From: Solirubrobacterales bacterium
Lineage (GTDB): Bacteria > Actinomycetota > Thermoleophilia > Solirubrobacterales > Solirubrobacteraceae
Direction of reading: 5' to 3'
Assembly (NCBI GenBank): GCA_025964075.1
Contig: JAOPZQ010000140.1
Span: forward strand, 1 to 6,942
DNA length: 6,942 nucleotides
In this document: one piece after another, positions 1 to 5,674 of the stretch
How positions within the stretch are numbered: the first letter of the stretch is position 1
Layout of the letters: each line of letters opens with the position of its first letter
The notes under the pieces: model-generated
What the model was told of the DNA's origin: nothing
The model's input: the letters and a program-made list of their open reading frames with translations, nothing else
Databases searched by the model: none
Made by a program: the position numbers and the translations under genes

Positions 1-649
1 CGATGTTATGGACCTCGTACTCGCCGTTGCTCAGCTTCACGACACGGTCGACGATGCCCCCCGGGTAGGCCGCCAATGCGGCTTTCGTGGCCTTATTCGC
101 CGTGGTTCCGCTGACGATGGTGCCGGACCCCTCGTTGTAGTTCGCTGGGATCCGACCGACCTGCTTCGACGTCGACGGTGCACCACGCTTGAAGGGAACC
201 ACCTTCGACGACGACTTGGACCCGCTGTTGGTCGGTTGCACGATGACCTGCGTGGCCGTGATCGTCGTGCCGTCGGTTGTTCCTACCACGAGGGCGGTCT
301 TGCCTTTGGCAACGGCGGCCGCCGACGCCGACTTCGTGCCCTTCTTGTATGTCGTGGACGACGTCTCCTTGACAGTCACCTTCTCACCTGCCGACGTCAA
401 CAGTCCGAAGCCAGAAGTGGACACGCTGCTCACCTTGCCGATCGATCCGCCCGCGGCCGGGCCGGATCGGGCGTTGGATCCCCCGCTGCCCGGCGCATGT
501 TGACCTGATGTTGTTGAGGGAGACGTGGCTGTCGTCGCGGTGCCTGAGCCGGTGCTCGCGGTTGCGCTGATGATGCCGGAGGCGCCGCCCCCGATCGCGA
601 TGGCCGCGCCGCCGATGGCGATCGACCTGGTGAGTTTCCGGGAGAACAT
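1..649 (-). CDS. Exported DUF5666-like/PepSY-like protein, N-terminal part (3' end beyond the window)
   Basis: Read on the minus strand from ATG 649-647, the frame stays open for 216 codons to the left edge, so the C-terminus is missing. Residues 1-31 look like a signal peptide: basic MFSRKLTR, then an Ala/Gly/Ile-rich hydrophobic stretch. Residues 32-68 are a low-complexity Ser/Thr/Gly linker. Residues 69-139 (from GSIGKVSSVSTSGFGLL to TATQVIVQP) have the short beta-strand pattern of DUF5666-type domains. Residues 185-216 (KAALAAYPGGIVDRVVKLSN, then GEYEVHNI) match the first half of a PepSY-type domain, as found in exported proteins thought to bind or inhibit peptidases or sense envelope state. 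The function is inferred from domain resemblance only. The start was chosen because it is the first Met before the signal peptide; the ribosome binding site is weak (GGA about 8 nt upstream). A possible response-regulator site lies upstream at 711-727. The frame is open a little further upstream, so a longer N-terminus cannot be excluded. Confidence 0.8.
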   Translation of the reverse strand, partial: MFSRKLTRSIAIGGAAIAIGGGASGIISATASTGSGTATTATSPSTTSGQHAPGSGGSNARSGPAAGGSIGKVSSVSTSGFGLLTSAGEKVTVKETSSTTYKKGTKSASAAAVAKGKTALVVGTTDGTTITATQVIVQPTNSGSKSSSKVVPFKRGAPSTSKQVGRIPANYNEGSGTIVSGTTANKATKAALAAYPGGIVDRVVKLSNGEYEVHNI

Positions 650-710
650 GGACTGATCCGTTCCGTCGTCCGTGAGTTTGAGGTCCTGGTCCCCAGGATG
701 CGCGGACACG

Positions 711-727
711 CTAAGAACCGTCTGAGA
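711..727 (-). promoter_or_regulatory. Direct repeat with 11-bp phasing, candidate OmpR-family response-regulator site
   Basis: On the minus strand the sequence reads TCTCAG-ACGGT-TCTTAG: two hexamers differing at one base, with starts 11 bp apart. Head-to-tail repeats with this helical phasing are the usual binding geometry of OmpR/PhoP-family response regulators. The site is about 62 bp upstream of the ATG at 649, where an activator site would lie. No response regulator is encoded in the window, so the partner is unknown. A 17-bp match of this kind can occur by chance. Confidence 0.35.
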
Positions 728-933
728 GGTACCGAAGAGATTCCTGTGAATCCCCGCGGCACCGAGGTTCTACGGCGGATCGGGACTTGGGCGCTCGCAT
801 CTGGGGCGGAAGCGGGCGCCACGGCGACCTTCCCGTTCCGAATCCTGCCGGGAGCGGCAGCGCGAGCGGCGGGCCGCAAATCGTGCGACACGGTGGAGGT
901 GGCCGGCGAGGCGGGAGAGCGTCGGGTCCTCGG

Positions 934-1051
934 TCAGCGGCTGAACTTCTTGATGGCTTCTTCGCCGATCGACGACCAGTTCATCGCGACGATCGCCAGG
1001 AACGTGATCAGCAGTCAGCGAGCCACCGACGATTCCCGTCCGGACGCGCAT
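934..1051 (-). pseudogene. Single-TM microprotein gene interrupted by one extra base
   Basis: ATG 1051-1049 (minus) has a perfect GGAGG four bases upstream. The first frame encodes MRVRTGIVGGSL, then turns into an Arg-rich shadow reading. The neighbouring frame resumes at once with CTG CTG ATC ACG and encodes LLITFLAIVAMNWSS, then IGEEAIKKFSR and a TGA at 936-934. Ignoring the base at 1015 gives a continuous 38-residue protein: basic N-terminus, one membrane helix at about residues 7-23, and a short charged tail. The hydrophobic run, Trp at the membrane edge and strong ribosome binding site argue that this was or is a real gene. The extra base could be a mutation, a sequencing error or, less likely, a recoding site. 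It lies upstream of the PepSY-like gene on the same strand, about 284 bp away. The family is not recognised. Confidence 0.5.
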
Positions 1052-1055
1052 GCTG

Positions 1056-1060
1056 CCTCC
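1056..1060 (-). promoter_or_regulatory. Ribosome binding site GGAGG for the microprotein start
   Basis: GGAGG on the minus strand lies four bases before ATG 1051-1049. It is one of the strongest Shine-Dalgarno matches in the window, better placed than those of the AKR, MmyB and GntR genes, and it is the main reason for accepting the 1051 start. Confidence 0.55.
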
Positions 1061-1151
1061 AGCGCCAAGTGACGGCCCTCGACGCCATCCGTCGAAGCGT
1101 CATCGCAACAGGGAGGAGCGCGTGCTTGGCCGGCAGGTCAGAGAGCCGGGT

Positions 1152-1301
1152 GCCGATGCACCCCGAGCACGCCTCGTCGAGGCTGTCGACTGCGTCGCGT
1201 TGTGTGCGGACGCCTGCGTCGCTTTTCCTGGAGGCGTTGGTCGCATGACGGCCGAGCTCACCCGTCACGCCGACGTCGCGACCGACAGGCCGGCGCCGTG
1301 A
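1152..1301 (+). pseudogene. Possible remnant of a DUF326 (four-helix-bundle copper-binding) protein gene
   Basis: In this frame the reading ARLVEAVDCVALCADACVAF is followed by GRMTAELTRHADVATDRP and a TGA at 1299-1301. DUF326 family members carry an N-terminal block of closely spaced cysteines ending in CADAC, then an ELT/ELV helix and an ADVC-AT block. Here CADAC, AELTR and ADV-AT appear in the right order. One cysteine of the first cluster is missing, the segment between CADAC and ELTR is a few residues too long, the segment between ELTR and ADV has lost several residues including cysteines, and the frame stops where the next helix should begin. That pattern suggests a decayed gene. There is no clear start or ribosome binding site. 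The resemblance is from memory of the family pattern and could be chance. Confidence 0.3.
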
Positions 1302-1400
1302 TGCACCAGCTCGAGCGTCCGGAACGCGAGCCTGGTGGTGGCGGTCACAGGATCACCAGACTTCTTGTCAGCGTCCCCCGGAAGGTGCAGCCTGTGCGCC

Positions 1401-2294
1401 ATGAACAAGACATCGTTTCTGGGCGACAAGCCCGTCAACCGCATCGGCTTCGGCGCGATGCAGCTCGCAGGACCCGGCGTGTTCGGAGCGCCGAGCGACC
1501 CCGAACGTGCCCGGGCGGTGCTGCGCCGCGCGGTCGAGCTCGGCGTCGACCACATCGACACCTCGCAGTTCTACGGTCCGAACGTGGTCAATGAGCTCAT
1601 CCGGGAGGCGCTGTATCCGTATCCGGAGCATCTGAAGCTCGTCACCAAGGTCGGCGGCCGCCGTGACGATGCCGGCGGCTGGCTGCCGGCGCAGTCGCCG
1701 GCCGAGCTCCGTGTCGGCGTCGAGGACAACCTGCGCACGCTGCAGCTCGAGCGGATCGATCTCGTCAACCTGCGCCTGTTCGACGAGCACGACACCGAGG
1801 GTCGGCTGGCCGAGCAGCTGGGCGCGCTTGAGGATCTCCGCCAGGAGGGCAAGCTCGACCTGATCGGGATCTCCAACGCGTCCGCCGACACCCTCCGCCG
1901 GGCGCTTGAGCTCGTCGACATCGCGTGCGTGCAGAACGCCTACAGCGTCGTCAATCGCGCCGAAGAAGACGGGCTGGCGCTGTGCGAGGAGCGCGACCTC
2001 GCATTCGTGCCGTTCTTTCCACTGGGCTCGGCCTTCGCAGGCGGTCCCCGGCAGCTGGCGGCCGACCCGGTGATCGCGGAGGTCGCCGCACGGCGGCAGA
2101 TCACCCCCTCGCAGACCGCGCTCGCGTGGCTGCTGCACCGGTCCGAGCGGATCCTGCTGATCCCCGGCACCAGCTCGATCCAGCACCTCGAGGAGAACAT
2201 CGCCGCCGGCGACATCGAGCTCGACGAGCAGGATATGCAGCGGCTTGAGGGCGCCACCCGGCTCGGCCACCCGATGGCCGCCGCCGAGCACTAG
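1401..2294 (+). CDS. Aldo/keto reductase family oxidoreductase (297 aa)
   Basis: This is a predicted cytosolic NADPH-dependent oxidoreductase with an (alpha/beta)8 barrel; the substrate is unknown. The N-terminus NRIGFGAMQLAGPG is the usual first strand. Of the AKR catalytic tetrad, Asp53 and Tyr58 (HIDTSQFYG) and Lys83 (VTKVG) are present. The position normally held by His, in the strand IDLVNLRLFD, is Arg125, as in some divergent bacterial AKRs. Later landmarks are the strand KLDLIGISNAS (151-161), the QNAYSVVNR segment (178-186) and the NADPH-binding end IPGTSSIQHLEENI (254-267). The length is normal for short bacterial AKRs. ATG 1401 was chosen because homology begins there; upstream in-frame codons look non-coding. 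The nearest purine-rich stretch, GGAAGG at 1380-1385, is rather far away. The gene runs convergently into the MmyB-type regulator, with stops adjacent. The exact enzyme cannot be named. Confidence 0.93.
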   Translation: MNKTSFLGDKPVNRIGFGAMQLAGPGVFGAPSDPERARAVLRRAVELGVDHIDTSQFYGPNVVNELIREALYPYPEHLKLVTKVGGRRDDAGGWLPAQSPAELRVGVEDNLRTLQLERIDLVNLRLFDEHDTEGRLAEQLGALEDLRQEGKLDLIGISNASADTLRRALELVDIACVQNAYSVVNRAEEDGLALCEERDLAFVPFFPLGSAFAGGPRQLAADPVIAEVAARRQITPSQTALAWLLHRSERILLIPGTSSIQHLEENIAAGDIELDEQDMQRLEGATRLGHPMAAAEH

Positions 2295-3152
2295 TCAGGG
2301 CGTCGCTAGCGTCGCGAGCGCGGCGCGGGTAGCTGCGTCTGCGGGCGCGTAGACGGTGAGTCGGAGGTCAGGTGCCCCAGTCGGCACCGTCTGCGCGTGG
2401 TGCAGACGCAACGTCCCCAGCGTCGGATGCTCGATCGTCTTCGTGCCGCGCTGAGTGTCGTTGACCTCGTGCTCGCCCCACCACTCGGCAAACCACCGGC
2501 TGCGCTCGCCCAGCTCGGCGACAAACTGCTCGTAGGCGGGCTCACCGGCGTGCCGCGCATACTCGGTGCGGAACCGCGCCACCATGTTGCGAGCCGTGCC
2601 CTCCCGGCCCGGGTTGGTGCGCGCCTCGCCGGGGTCGACCAGCAGCATCCACAACAGTGAGCGGCGCTCGGGCGACAGGTGATCCGGCGAGCCGAGCAAC
2701 GCCGACGCCGCCGAATTCCAGGCGAGGATCCGGGTCATCGGTCCGAGCAGGTACGCCGGTGTTGGGTGCAGCCCCTCGACCAGGGACACCAGCAGCGCCC
2801 GCCCGTCGTCGGAGTCCTCCCCCGGCGCAGTCCCGGAGCCGTCGGGCAGCGGCAGCTCCGTGCGTGCCAGTGCGAAGAGCGTCGCCCGTTCGGCTGCGTC
2901 CAGCCGCAGCGCCCGCGTCAGGGCGTCGAGCACCTCCGGCGAGGGGTGGATGTCGCGCCCCTGTTCGAGCCACGTGTACCAGGACACCCCGACGCCGGCG
3001 AGCGCAGCGACCTCCTCGCGCCGCAGGCCCGGCGTGCGGCGGCGGGCGCTGTCATCGGGCAAGCCCACGTCCGCTGGCGACAGTCGCGCGCGACGCGAAC
3101 GCAGGAAGGCGCGGATCTCGTCACGCCGGAAAGGTGAAGAGACGATGGCCAT
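2295..3152 (-). CDS. MmyB-family helix-turn-helix transcriptional regulator (285 aa)
   Basis: Cytoplasmic DNA-binding regulator. Residues 11-85 form an XRE-type HTH with the family's signature RRRTPGLRREEVAALAGV (37-54), followed by SWYTWLEQGRDIHPS (57-71). Residues about 115-275 match the MmyB-like ligand-binding domain, a PAS-like fold thought to bind small hydrophobic ligands: ILAWNSAASALLG (142-154), the Trp-rich WFAEWWGEHEV (220-230), HPTLGTLRLHH (242-252) and LTVYAP (265-270). The length is typical. Such regulators often sit beside oxidoreductase genes and control them, so the convergent AKR is a plausible target (inference), although MmyB targets are more often divergent. The ATG at 3152 has no Shine-Dalgarno sequence. 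A TACCGT 15 bp upstream could serve as a -10 for a transcript with a very short leader, but no -35 is evident. Confidence 0.93.
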   Translation of the reverse strand: MAIVSSPFRRDEIRAFLRSRRARLSPADVGLPDDSARRRTPGLRREEVAALAGVGVSWYTWLEQGRDIHPSPEVLDALTRALRLDAAERATLFALARTELPLPDGSGTAPGEDSDDGRALLVSLVEGLHPTPAYLLGPMTRILAWNSAASALLGSPDHLSPERRSLLWMLLVDPGEARTNPGREGTARNMVARFRTEYARHAGEPAYEQFVAELGERSRWFAEWWGEHEVNDTQRGTKTIEHPTLGTLRLHHAQTVPTGAPDLRLTVYAPADAATRAALATLATP

Positions 3153-3189
3153 CGGCGTAGACCGGCGACGGTAGCACCCGCTCCCAACT

Positions 3190-3357
3190 GTGCTTCACGA
3201 CGACATCGCGAGTCTCGCAAATCGCCAAAGCCAGGGAGCTGGTCCGTCGTCCGACGGCAAGGCGATCAGGCGCGACACGTCGGTCAGGACGGTCTTCGAC
3301 CCGATCTGGGAGGAGTTCGACCGCCGGGGCGCCGTCGTCTCATCCACGGAGACCTGA
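3190..3357 (+). CDS. Doubtful small ORF (55 aa) or gene remnant, divergent from the MmyB regulator
   Basis: From GTG 3190 the frame reads MLHDDIASLANRQSQGAG, later DTSVRTVFDPIWEEFDRRG, and ends AVVSSTET with a TGA at 3355-3357. The second half has gene-like codon use (mostly G/C third bases) and a balanced composition, unlike the Arg/Pro-rich shadow frames. There is no ribosome binding site before the GTG, and I recognise no family. The stop is followed at once by an inverted repeat (3358-3403). It may be the 3' remnant of a longer gene whose front was lost, a real small protein, or chance. Confidence 0.22.
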   Translation: MLHDDIASLANRQSQGAGPSSDGKAIRRDTSVRTVFDPIWEEFDRRGAVVSSTET

Positions 3358-3403
3358 CGCCGAGCTGCTTTCGGAACCGGTCTCGACGCCCGGCGGCTCG
3401 GCG
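3358..3403 (+). terminator. Inverted repeat after the small ORF, weak terminator candidate
   Basis: CGCCGAGC (3358-3365) and GCTCGGCG (3396-3403) are perfect 8-bp inverted arms separated by 30 bases; the spacer contains further CCGG pairs that could extend the fold. It begins directly after the TGA at 3355-3357. There is no T-run afterwards, so it is not a classical intrinsic terminator, though T-poor hairpins are common in GC-rich actinomycetes. It also lies 85 bp upstream of the sensor kinase, so it could equally be a leader structure or chance. Confidence 0.25.
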
Positions 3404-3488
3404 TGTGGCTCGGGCGCCGTCCCGGAAGGCACGGCCGAATTCAGCTCAAGCAATCGACGGACCCACGGGCATGGAGCATCATGGGCAC

Positions 3489-4934
3489 ATGAGACGGCCG
3501 ATCCCCCGCCGGCTCAGCGGATGGTTCGTGAGCGTGGCTCTGGTTGCGGCGGTGAGTGGCGTGCTCAAGCTGCTGGAGGGGAACCCTTCGACGTCGACCG
3601 TCGCTGTGCTCTATATCTTCGCGGTGATGCCGGTCGCCGTCGTGTGGGGCACGGCATTCGGCGTGCTGGTGTCGGTGGCCAGCACGGCGGCGTACGACTT
3701 CCTCTTCGTGCCTCCACGGAATTCGCTCACGGTTACCGACGCGCGCGACTGGCTGCGATTGGCAGGGTTCCTGGCGGCGGCGTTGGTGGTGAGCCAGCTG
3801 GCGGCGCGGTGGCGGGAGTCAGCGCGGCTCGCGGCCGAGCAGTCCGCGATGCGGCGTGTGGCGACACTGGTCGCGCGCGGCGTCCCGCAGGGCGAGCTCT
3901 TCGGCGCCGTCACCGAGGAGGTCGGCAGGCTGCTCGGCACGGACCTCGCCGGGATGATCCGCTACGAGGCCGATTCCACGGTGACTCCCGTGGCCGCCTG
4001 GGCCGCAGTGGGCGAGCACCCAGAGCTCCCGGAAGGCTGGGCGACCGAGGAAGGCGATCCGACGACGCTGATCGCGAAGACACGCCGAGCCGCCCGGATC
4101 GACGACTGGAACGGCGTTCCCGGGCCCATCTCCGCATTCATCCGGGACGCTGGGATCAGCTCCTCGGTCGGCGCCCCGATCCTCGTCGAGGGGCGCCTCT
4201 GGGGCGCGTTGGCCGTGCATACAAAACAACCCCAGCCGCTCCGGACGGACACCGAGTCGCGCCTGGAGCACTTCACCGCTCTGGTCGCGACGGCGATCTC
4301 GAACATCCAGGCCCGGTCGGACCTCGCGGCGTCGCGAGCGAGGATCGTCGCGGCGGCCGACGACGAGCGCCGGCGGGTGGTACGGGATCTGCACGACGGG
4401 GCGCAGCAGCGCCTGGTCCACACGGTCATCACGCTCGAGATGGCGCGCCGCGCGCTCGAGAGCGGGGAGGAGACCGCCCCCGCGCTCGTGACCGAGGCGC
4501 TCGACCACGCCAAGAGCGCGAACGTCGAGTTGCGCGAGCTTGCGCATGGCATCCTCCCAGCGGTCCTCGCGGACGGCGGGCTGCGCGCTGGAGTGGACGC
4601 GCTGGCCGCGCGGGCGCCGGTGCCGGTCGAGAACGCCGTGTCCGTGGGCCGGCTCCCTGCCGCGGTCGAGGCGACCGCGTACTTCGTCGTCGCCGAGGCG
4701 CTCACCAACGTCGCGAAACACGCTCGCGCCGGACGCGCCACGGTCACGGCGCGCGTCGAGGACGGCACCTTCCGCGTCCAGGTGCGCGACGACGGCATCG
4801 GAGGCGCGCGGGCCGACGGGACCGGGCTTCTCGGGCTGGCGGACCGGCTTGCCGTCTTCGACGGGCAGCTCCGGGTCGAGAGCCCAGCCGACGGGGGCAC
4901 GGTCGTCGCCGCAGACTTCCCCCTCCCGGAATAG
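3489..4934 (+). CDS. Membrane sensor histidine kinase, DUF4118-GAF-HisKA_3-HATPase (481 aa)
   Basis: This NarL/DesK-class sensor kinase would autophosphorylate on His and pass the phosphate to a LuxR-type response regulator. Residues 11-107 carry four membrane helices (about 11-29, 38-54, 57-73 and 91-106) in a KdpD-like DUF4118 arrangement, with the typical YDFLFVPPRNSLTVTD loop (69-84). Residues about 120-275 form a GAF sensor domain ending in LWGALAVHTKQP. The dimerisation/phosphoacceptor segment is DDERRRVVRDLHDGAQQRL (291-309), with His302. The ATPase domain has an N-box VVAEALTNVAKHARA (400-414, Asn407), a G1 box DDGIGGA (434-440) and a G2 box GTGLLGLADR (444-453), so it looks catalytically complete. 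The start is uncertain: ATG 3489 gives the cleanest membrane N-terminus (MRRPIPRRLSG), while ATG 3471 adds six residues and a GTG at 3405 adds more. No response regulator gene follows, which is unusual for this class. The signal sensed is unknown. Confidence 0.93.
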   Translation: MRRPIPRRLSGWFVSVALVAAVSGVLKLLEGNPSTSTVAVLYIFAVMPVAVVWGTAFGVLVSVASTAAYDFLFVPPRNSLTVTDARDWLRLAGFLAAALVVSQLAARWRESARLAAEQSAMRRVATLVARGVPQGELFGAVTEEVGRLLGTDLAGMIRYEADSTVTPVAAWAAVGEHPELPEGWATEEGDPTTLIAKTRRAARIDDWNGVPGPISAFIRDAGISSSVGAPILVEGRLWGALAVHTKQPQPLRTDTESRLEHFTALVATAISNIQARSDLAASRARIVAAADDERRRVVRDLHDGAQQRLVHTVITLEMARRALESGEETAPALVTEALDHAKSANVELRELAHGILPAVLADGGLRAGVDALAARAPVPVENAVSVGRLPAAVEATAYFVVAEALTNVAKHARAGRATVTARVEDGTFRVQVRDDGIGGARADGTGLLGLADRLAVFDGQLRVESPADGGTVVAADFPLPE

Positions 4935-5051
4935 CTCCCGCGGTCCCGTCGTCGACCGCTGCTCCGAGGGCAAAGCAGTCGTCCGGCGCGGGCGTGTGCT
5001 GGAGGCCGGCGGAGACTCGCGCCCGGTCTCGCAGCCCCGTGGGGAGCGCGC

Positions 5052-5079
5052 TTGACCTTGGCCAAGAAAATTATAATAT
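5052..5079 (+). promoter_or_regulatory. Candidate promoter of the secreted-protein gene pair
   Basis: TTGACC (5052-5057) is a good -35 match. The AT-rich block contains a perfect TATAAT (5072-5077), but spacing to it is only 14 bp; the overlapping TAATAT (5074-5079) gives 16 bp, which is acceptable. A start near 5084-5086 would give a leader of about 22-24 nt including the GGGAGG ribosome binding site. The AT-rich block is striking against the GC-rich surroundings. Transcription start has been inferred from sequence only. Confidence 0.55.
5057..5066. promoter_or_regulatory. Perfect 10-bp palindrome CTTGGCCAAG between -35 and -10
   Basis: CTTGGCCAAG equals its own reverse complement and lies between the candidate -35 and -10 of the secreted-protein promoter, a classical repressor position. 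No second copy was seen near the GntR gene (only TTGGC at its start), so it may serve a different regulator or be chance. Confidence 0.25.
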
Positions 5080-5089
5080 TCCTCGTCCA
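5069..5089 (+). repeat. 21-bp AT-rich element, left copy (shared operator/-10 candidate)
   Basis: The element begins AATTATAATATTC and continues CTCGTCCA. Its reverse complement recurs at 6917-6937 with 18 of 21 bases identical; the three differences (at 5082, 5085 and 5087) are all transitions. It contains the palindromes ATTATAAT (5070-5077) and AATATT (5075-5080) and the -10-like TATAAT (5072-5077). It lies 18 bp before the GTG of the first secreted protein. As the other copy lies upstream of the GntR gene in the same orientation relative to that gene, a shared GntR-controlled operator is the simplest explanation. Confidence 0.6.
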
Positions 5090-5095
5090 TCTACT

Positions 5096-5101
5096 GGGAG
5101 G
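5096..5101 (+). promoter_or_regulatory. Ribosome binding site GGGAGG deciding the GTG 5108 start
   Basis: GGGAGG ends six bases before GTG 5108-5110. The frame is open far upstream through the kinase gene, so this site and the signal peptide that begins at the GTG are what fix the true start. Confidence 0.75.
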
Positions 5102-5107
5102 AACAGC

Positions 5108-5674
5108 GTGAGGCGAGCGATAGTGAGCTGCTGTGCGTCGTTCGTTGCGGCGTGCGGGTGCTCGTTGTGTCCGTCTGTGGCGAGCGCAGCGGGGGCGGGT
5201 ACGTGCACGTTGAGAGCGAACGCGCATCTGTCGCCCGGGCTCGGCGCGATCGCCAAGCCGTTCTCGGTCACATTTGCGGGGACGTTGTCGAGCTGCGTCG
5301 GGACCGCGTCCGGCACGCCGACCGGCGGGACGGTGCAAGCGGGTCTCGACGGCGCTCCGGTCCCGAGCGGGACCGGGGGTTGCCTGACGAACTCGGTCAC
5401 GGGCTACTCCATCAACCGATGGAACGATGGCAGGACCACAGTCGTGAGGTTCAGTGCCGTCGGTGCGTTGGCGGCGCTGGTTCTCCGTGGCGTCGTCGTC
5501 GATCACGTCGCGAACGGGCCGAGCTGGTTTGCGACGACCGAGCCGACGACGCCCGTCGGGTCGACCGTTCTCGGAGTGCTCGCCTTCACGACCAACGATC
5601 CGCTTGCCTGCCTGCCGGGAGGCGCTGGCGTCACGACGGCGACGATTCAGGGGCAGCTCGCTCATGCGAAGTGA
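5108..5674 (+). CDS. Small exported four-cysteine protein, function unknown (188 aa)
   Basis: Translation begins MRRAIVSCCASFVAACGCSL, an export signal with an unusual five cysteines (8, 9, 16, 18, 21). VAAC (13-16) fits a lipobox, so Cys16 could be lipidated; alternatively a signal peptidase I site follows A25-S26-A27. The remainder is rich in Gly, Thr, Ser and Val, with the beta-strand look of secreted actinobacterial proteins (PFSVTFAGTLSSCVGTASGT, 51-70; INRWNDGRTTVVRFSAVG, 102-119). Cysteines 33, 63, 92 and 168 could form two disulfides. The pattern of a strand plus 'GTLS-C-GT' followed by 'W-NDG-T' recalls a group of uncharacterised actinobacterial exported proteins, but I cannot name a family. 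The start is set by GGGAGG at 5096-5101. It heads a two-gene unit, overlapping the next ORF by 11 nt, and sits behind the AT-rich element shared with the GntR gene, so regulation by that protein is likely (inference). Confidence 0.85.
   Translation: MRRAIVSCCASFVAACGCSLCPSVASAAGAGTCTLRANAHLSPGLGAIAKPFSVTFAGTLSSCVGTASGTPTGGTVQAGLDGAPVPSGTGGCLTNSVTGYSINRWNDGRTTVVRFSAVGALAALVLRGVVVDHVANGPSWFATTEPTTPVGSTVLGVLAFTTNDPLACLPGGAGVTTATIQGQLAHAK

Larger units (their letters stand above)
1052..1400. other. Gene-poor stretch between the microprotein and the aldo/keto reductase
   Basis: I see no intact gene of recognisable type here. It must hold the promoters of the minus-strand microprotein gene and the plus-strand AKR, but no convincing -35/-10 pair stands out. 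Inside it (1152-1301) is a Cys-containing plus-strand reading that resembles a decayed DUF326 gene and is listed separately. A 45-codon minus-strand ORF from ATG 1402 to TGA 1265 also exists; it overlaps the AKR start, has no good ribosome binding site and matches nothing I know. Confidence 0.5.

Noticed and set aside
189..503. A 104-codon plus-strand ORF near the left end
   Set aside because: It lies opposite the exported PepSY-like gene, whose frame is open for over 200 codons with a signal peptide and recognisable domains.
430..891. A 153-codon minus-strand ORF from GTG 891
   Set aside because: It overlaps the start of the PepSY-like gene in another frame, is Arg/Pro/Ala-rich and has no ribosome binding site.
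1265..1402. A 45-codon minus-strand ORF starting across the AKR start codon
   Set aside because: No ribosome binding site, no recognisable similarity, and it overlaps the AKR start; length is easily reached by chance at this GC content.
1368..2291. A 307-codon minus-strand open frame opposite the AKR
   Set aside because: Antisense shadow of the aldo/keto reductase, which has unmistakable family motifs in the plus frame.
3521..5674. A 717-codon plus-strand open frame spanning the kinase and the first secreted protein
   Set aside because: Up to about 5107 it is an Arg/Gly/Pro-rich out-of-frame reading of the kinase gene. Only the part from GTG 5108, with its own ribosome binding site and signal peptide, is real.
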